Assembly: GCA_963734125.1 (NCBI GenBank)
Contig: CAVTGB010000034.1
Span: 34,101 to 98,100, forward strand
Direction of reading: 5' to 3'
Origin: DATARH01 sp963734125
GTDB taxonomy: Bacteria; Pseudomonadota; Alphaproteobacteria; ATCC43930; CGMCC-115725
Length of the DNA stretch: 64,000 bases
Positions 63,252-64,000 of this stretch are shown here, piece after piece. A model generated the notes under the pieces. That model did not search any database and had not been told where the DNA came from. It saw only the letters and a list, made by a program, of their open reading frames with translations. The position numbers were made by a program, and so were the translations under genes. Numbering within the stretch: the first letter of the stretch is position 1; each line of letters opens with the position of its first letter.

Positions 63252-63256
63252 TTTGC

Positions 63257-63723
63257 TTACCCCGATCCTTGGGAGAAATACTGTTTGAAGTTGTTCATCG
63301 CTGCGGTGATGTCATCTTCGAGGTGTAATCGCTTGCCGACGGTGACACTTTCGATGCCGAAGTATTTCGGCTCTCGGTCGGCGACCGAAAACAGAAGTGG
63401 TCTGCCACCGTTTAGGCGGGGGTACTTCGATGAAACCAAGTCGCCGAACTCAGAAGCTTTGATCCCGGCTGCGTCCGTGCCGCTGATCGGAATCCAGAGA
63501 AGAGGATTGCCGTGTATCTCGCCGCCAGTTTCATAGACCGCTGCCGGTTGATCGAGGCATAGATAGAGGCGCATCGATCCGAGTGCGCCCGCGCTTTCGT
63601 CGGTGTCATCAATGTGGAGGGCGCTCGGTCGAGCGTCCGAGACCCGCCTGAACCATATCCTTGGTGGCTTCTTCGAGTGCGAATCATGCTGCCATCCGCA
63701 TCGCCGTCGTGAGGCTCTTGTCA
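63257..63723 (-). CDS. Phage structural (DUF6441-like) protein, frame uncertain
   Basis: The last 110 codons are clear: ALGSMRLYLCLDQPAAVYETG, GEIHGNPLLWIPISGTDAAG, KYPRLNGGRPLLFSVADREP, with the E-S/T-G..I.G...LWIP pattern of DUF6441-like phage proteins. The N-terminal part reads SETLDKSLTTAMRMAA, then a TGA, then FALEEATKDMVQAGLGRS in a frame offset by one from the last part. So an extra base lies near 63,620, and a stop is present near 63,684. The product is a minor tail or head-tail component by family resemblance only. Confidence 0.5.
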
Positions 63724-63729
63724 AGTGTC

Positions 63730-64000
63730 TCAGATATCTGTTGGATAGTCCTGAGCCATGTTCTTATGGATCGCCCCCGATACTGAAGCCCACGTCACGT
63801 CCCCTCTGTCCAGCTTGCGATCTGCTTTTCTTATCGCCTCTTTGTCGCCGTTCACGCCGAGGTTCACAGCGATAGTCATCAAAGCAGCATCCGCTTCCTT
63901 TTCGCGCGCCTGGAGGAAAAGGAACGCGTTTATTTGTCGGGGGGTGTAGTCCCAGGCGCGGTGATGTCCACTGTTAAGGAGTCGACTGACACCGTAGGCG
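63730..64000 (-). CDS. Partial phage-type protein running off the right edge
   Basis: 89 codons are open from 63,999 to the TGA at 63,730-63,732 with no start inside the window. The reading has HHRAWDYTPRQINAFLFLQA, REKEADAALMTIAVNLGVNG, DKEAIRKADRKL and ends MAQDYPTDI. The helical style and its position just ahead of the structural and tape-measure genes fit a tail assembly chaperone-like protein, but I cannot name the family. Confidence 0.55.
   Translation of the reverse strand, partial: AYGVSRLLNSGHHRAWDYTPRQINAFLFLQAREKEADAALMTIAVNLGVNGDKEAIRKADRKLDRGDVTWASVSGAIHKNMAQDYPTDI

Noticed and set aside
1..64000. tRNA genes, rRNA or CRISPR arrays
   Set aside because: Apparent T-loop-like strings (for example GGTTCGAA near 34,048) lie inside coding genes without a cloverleaf, and no regularly spaced direct repeats with unique spacers were found.

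Overview
The window looks like a high-GC alphaproteobacterial chromosome segment, probably an environmental Rhodospirillales-type lineage. This rests on protein style, gene content (NnrS, RraA-like protein, GMC and LLM-type oxidoreductases, DUF2269, DUF3300 and DUF6166 proteins) and alphaproteobacterial-type intergenic palindromes. It is a family-level impression, not a placement. I found no rRNA, tRNA or CRISPR array.

Layout. 0.5-11.5 kb: small-molecule oxidoreductases (two LLM flavin oxidoreductases, an MDR dehydrogenase), an ABM monooxygenase, an HPP membrane protein, a metallophosphoesterase, nnrS with a small membrane partner, a CinA homologue with a degenerate amidase domain, an SMP-30 lactonase, cspA and an N-formylglutamate amidohydrolase. 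11.6-21.7 kb: envelope and polysaccharide genes: an M23 peptidase, then an ABC exporter, a glycoside-hydrolase/GT2 fusion and galE on the minus strand, divergent from ugd and a UDP-glucuronate decarboxylase. 21.7-31.1 kb: a lipoprotein, a DUF3300 protein, a coupled PP2C phosphatase/ABC1 kinase pair, a methyltransferase, oligoendopeptidase F, an unusual sirtuin and a proline-rich exported protein. 31.2-36.2 kb: two MFS transporters, a DUF2269 protein and a third LLM oxidoreductase. 36.2-44.6 kb: a catabolic-looking cluster (DUF6166, PhyH dioxygenase, RraA-like, class V aminotransferase, GYD protein, PEP mutase/isocitrate lyase superfamily, two GMC oxidoreductases and a subunit-3 protein). 44.6-47 kb: a TPR protein and a graveyard of glycosyltransferase, cyclase and integrase fragments. 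47-61.9 kb: a CitE-like lyase, a MenB/BadI-like hydratase, an M3 oligopeptidase, a full-length Lhr helicase, an MHYT hybrid histidine kinase, a second kinase, DUF1993 and gltX.

The last 2.1 kb (after 61,883) does not match the rest. A NUDIX-deoB pair with a cut-off deoB is followed by lower-GC phage tail-type genes on the other strand. This is either an assembly chimera or an integrated element.

Two patterns cut across the window. First, every resolvable reading-frame break in an otherwise recognisable gene is a single extra base (14 sites by reconstruction plus one probable), with eight in one histidine kinase; this points to sequence error more than biology. Second, palindromic repeats normally found between genes occur twice inside the lhr reading frame without breaking it, much like Rickettsia palindromic elements.
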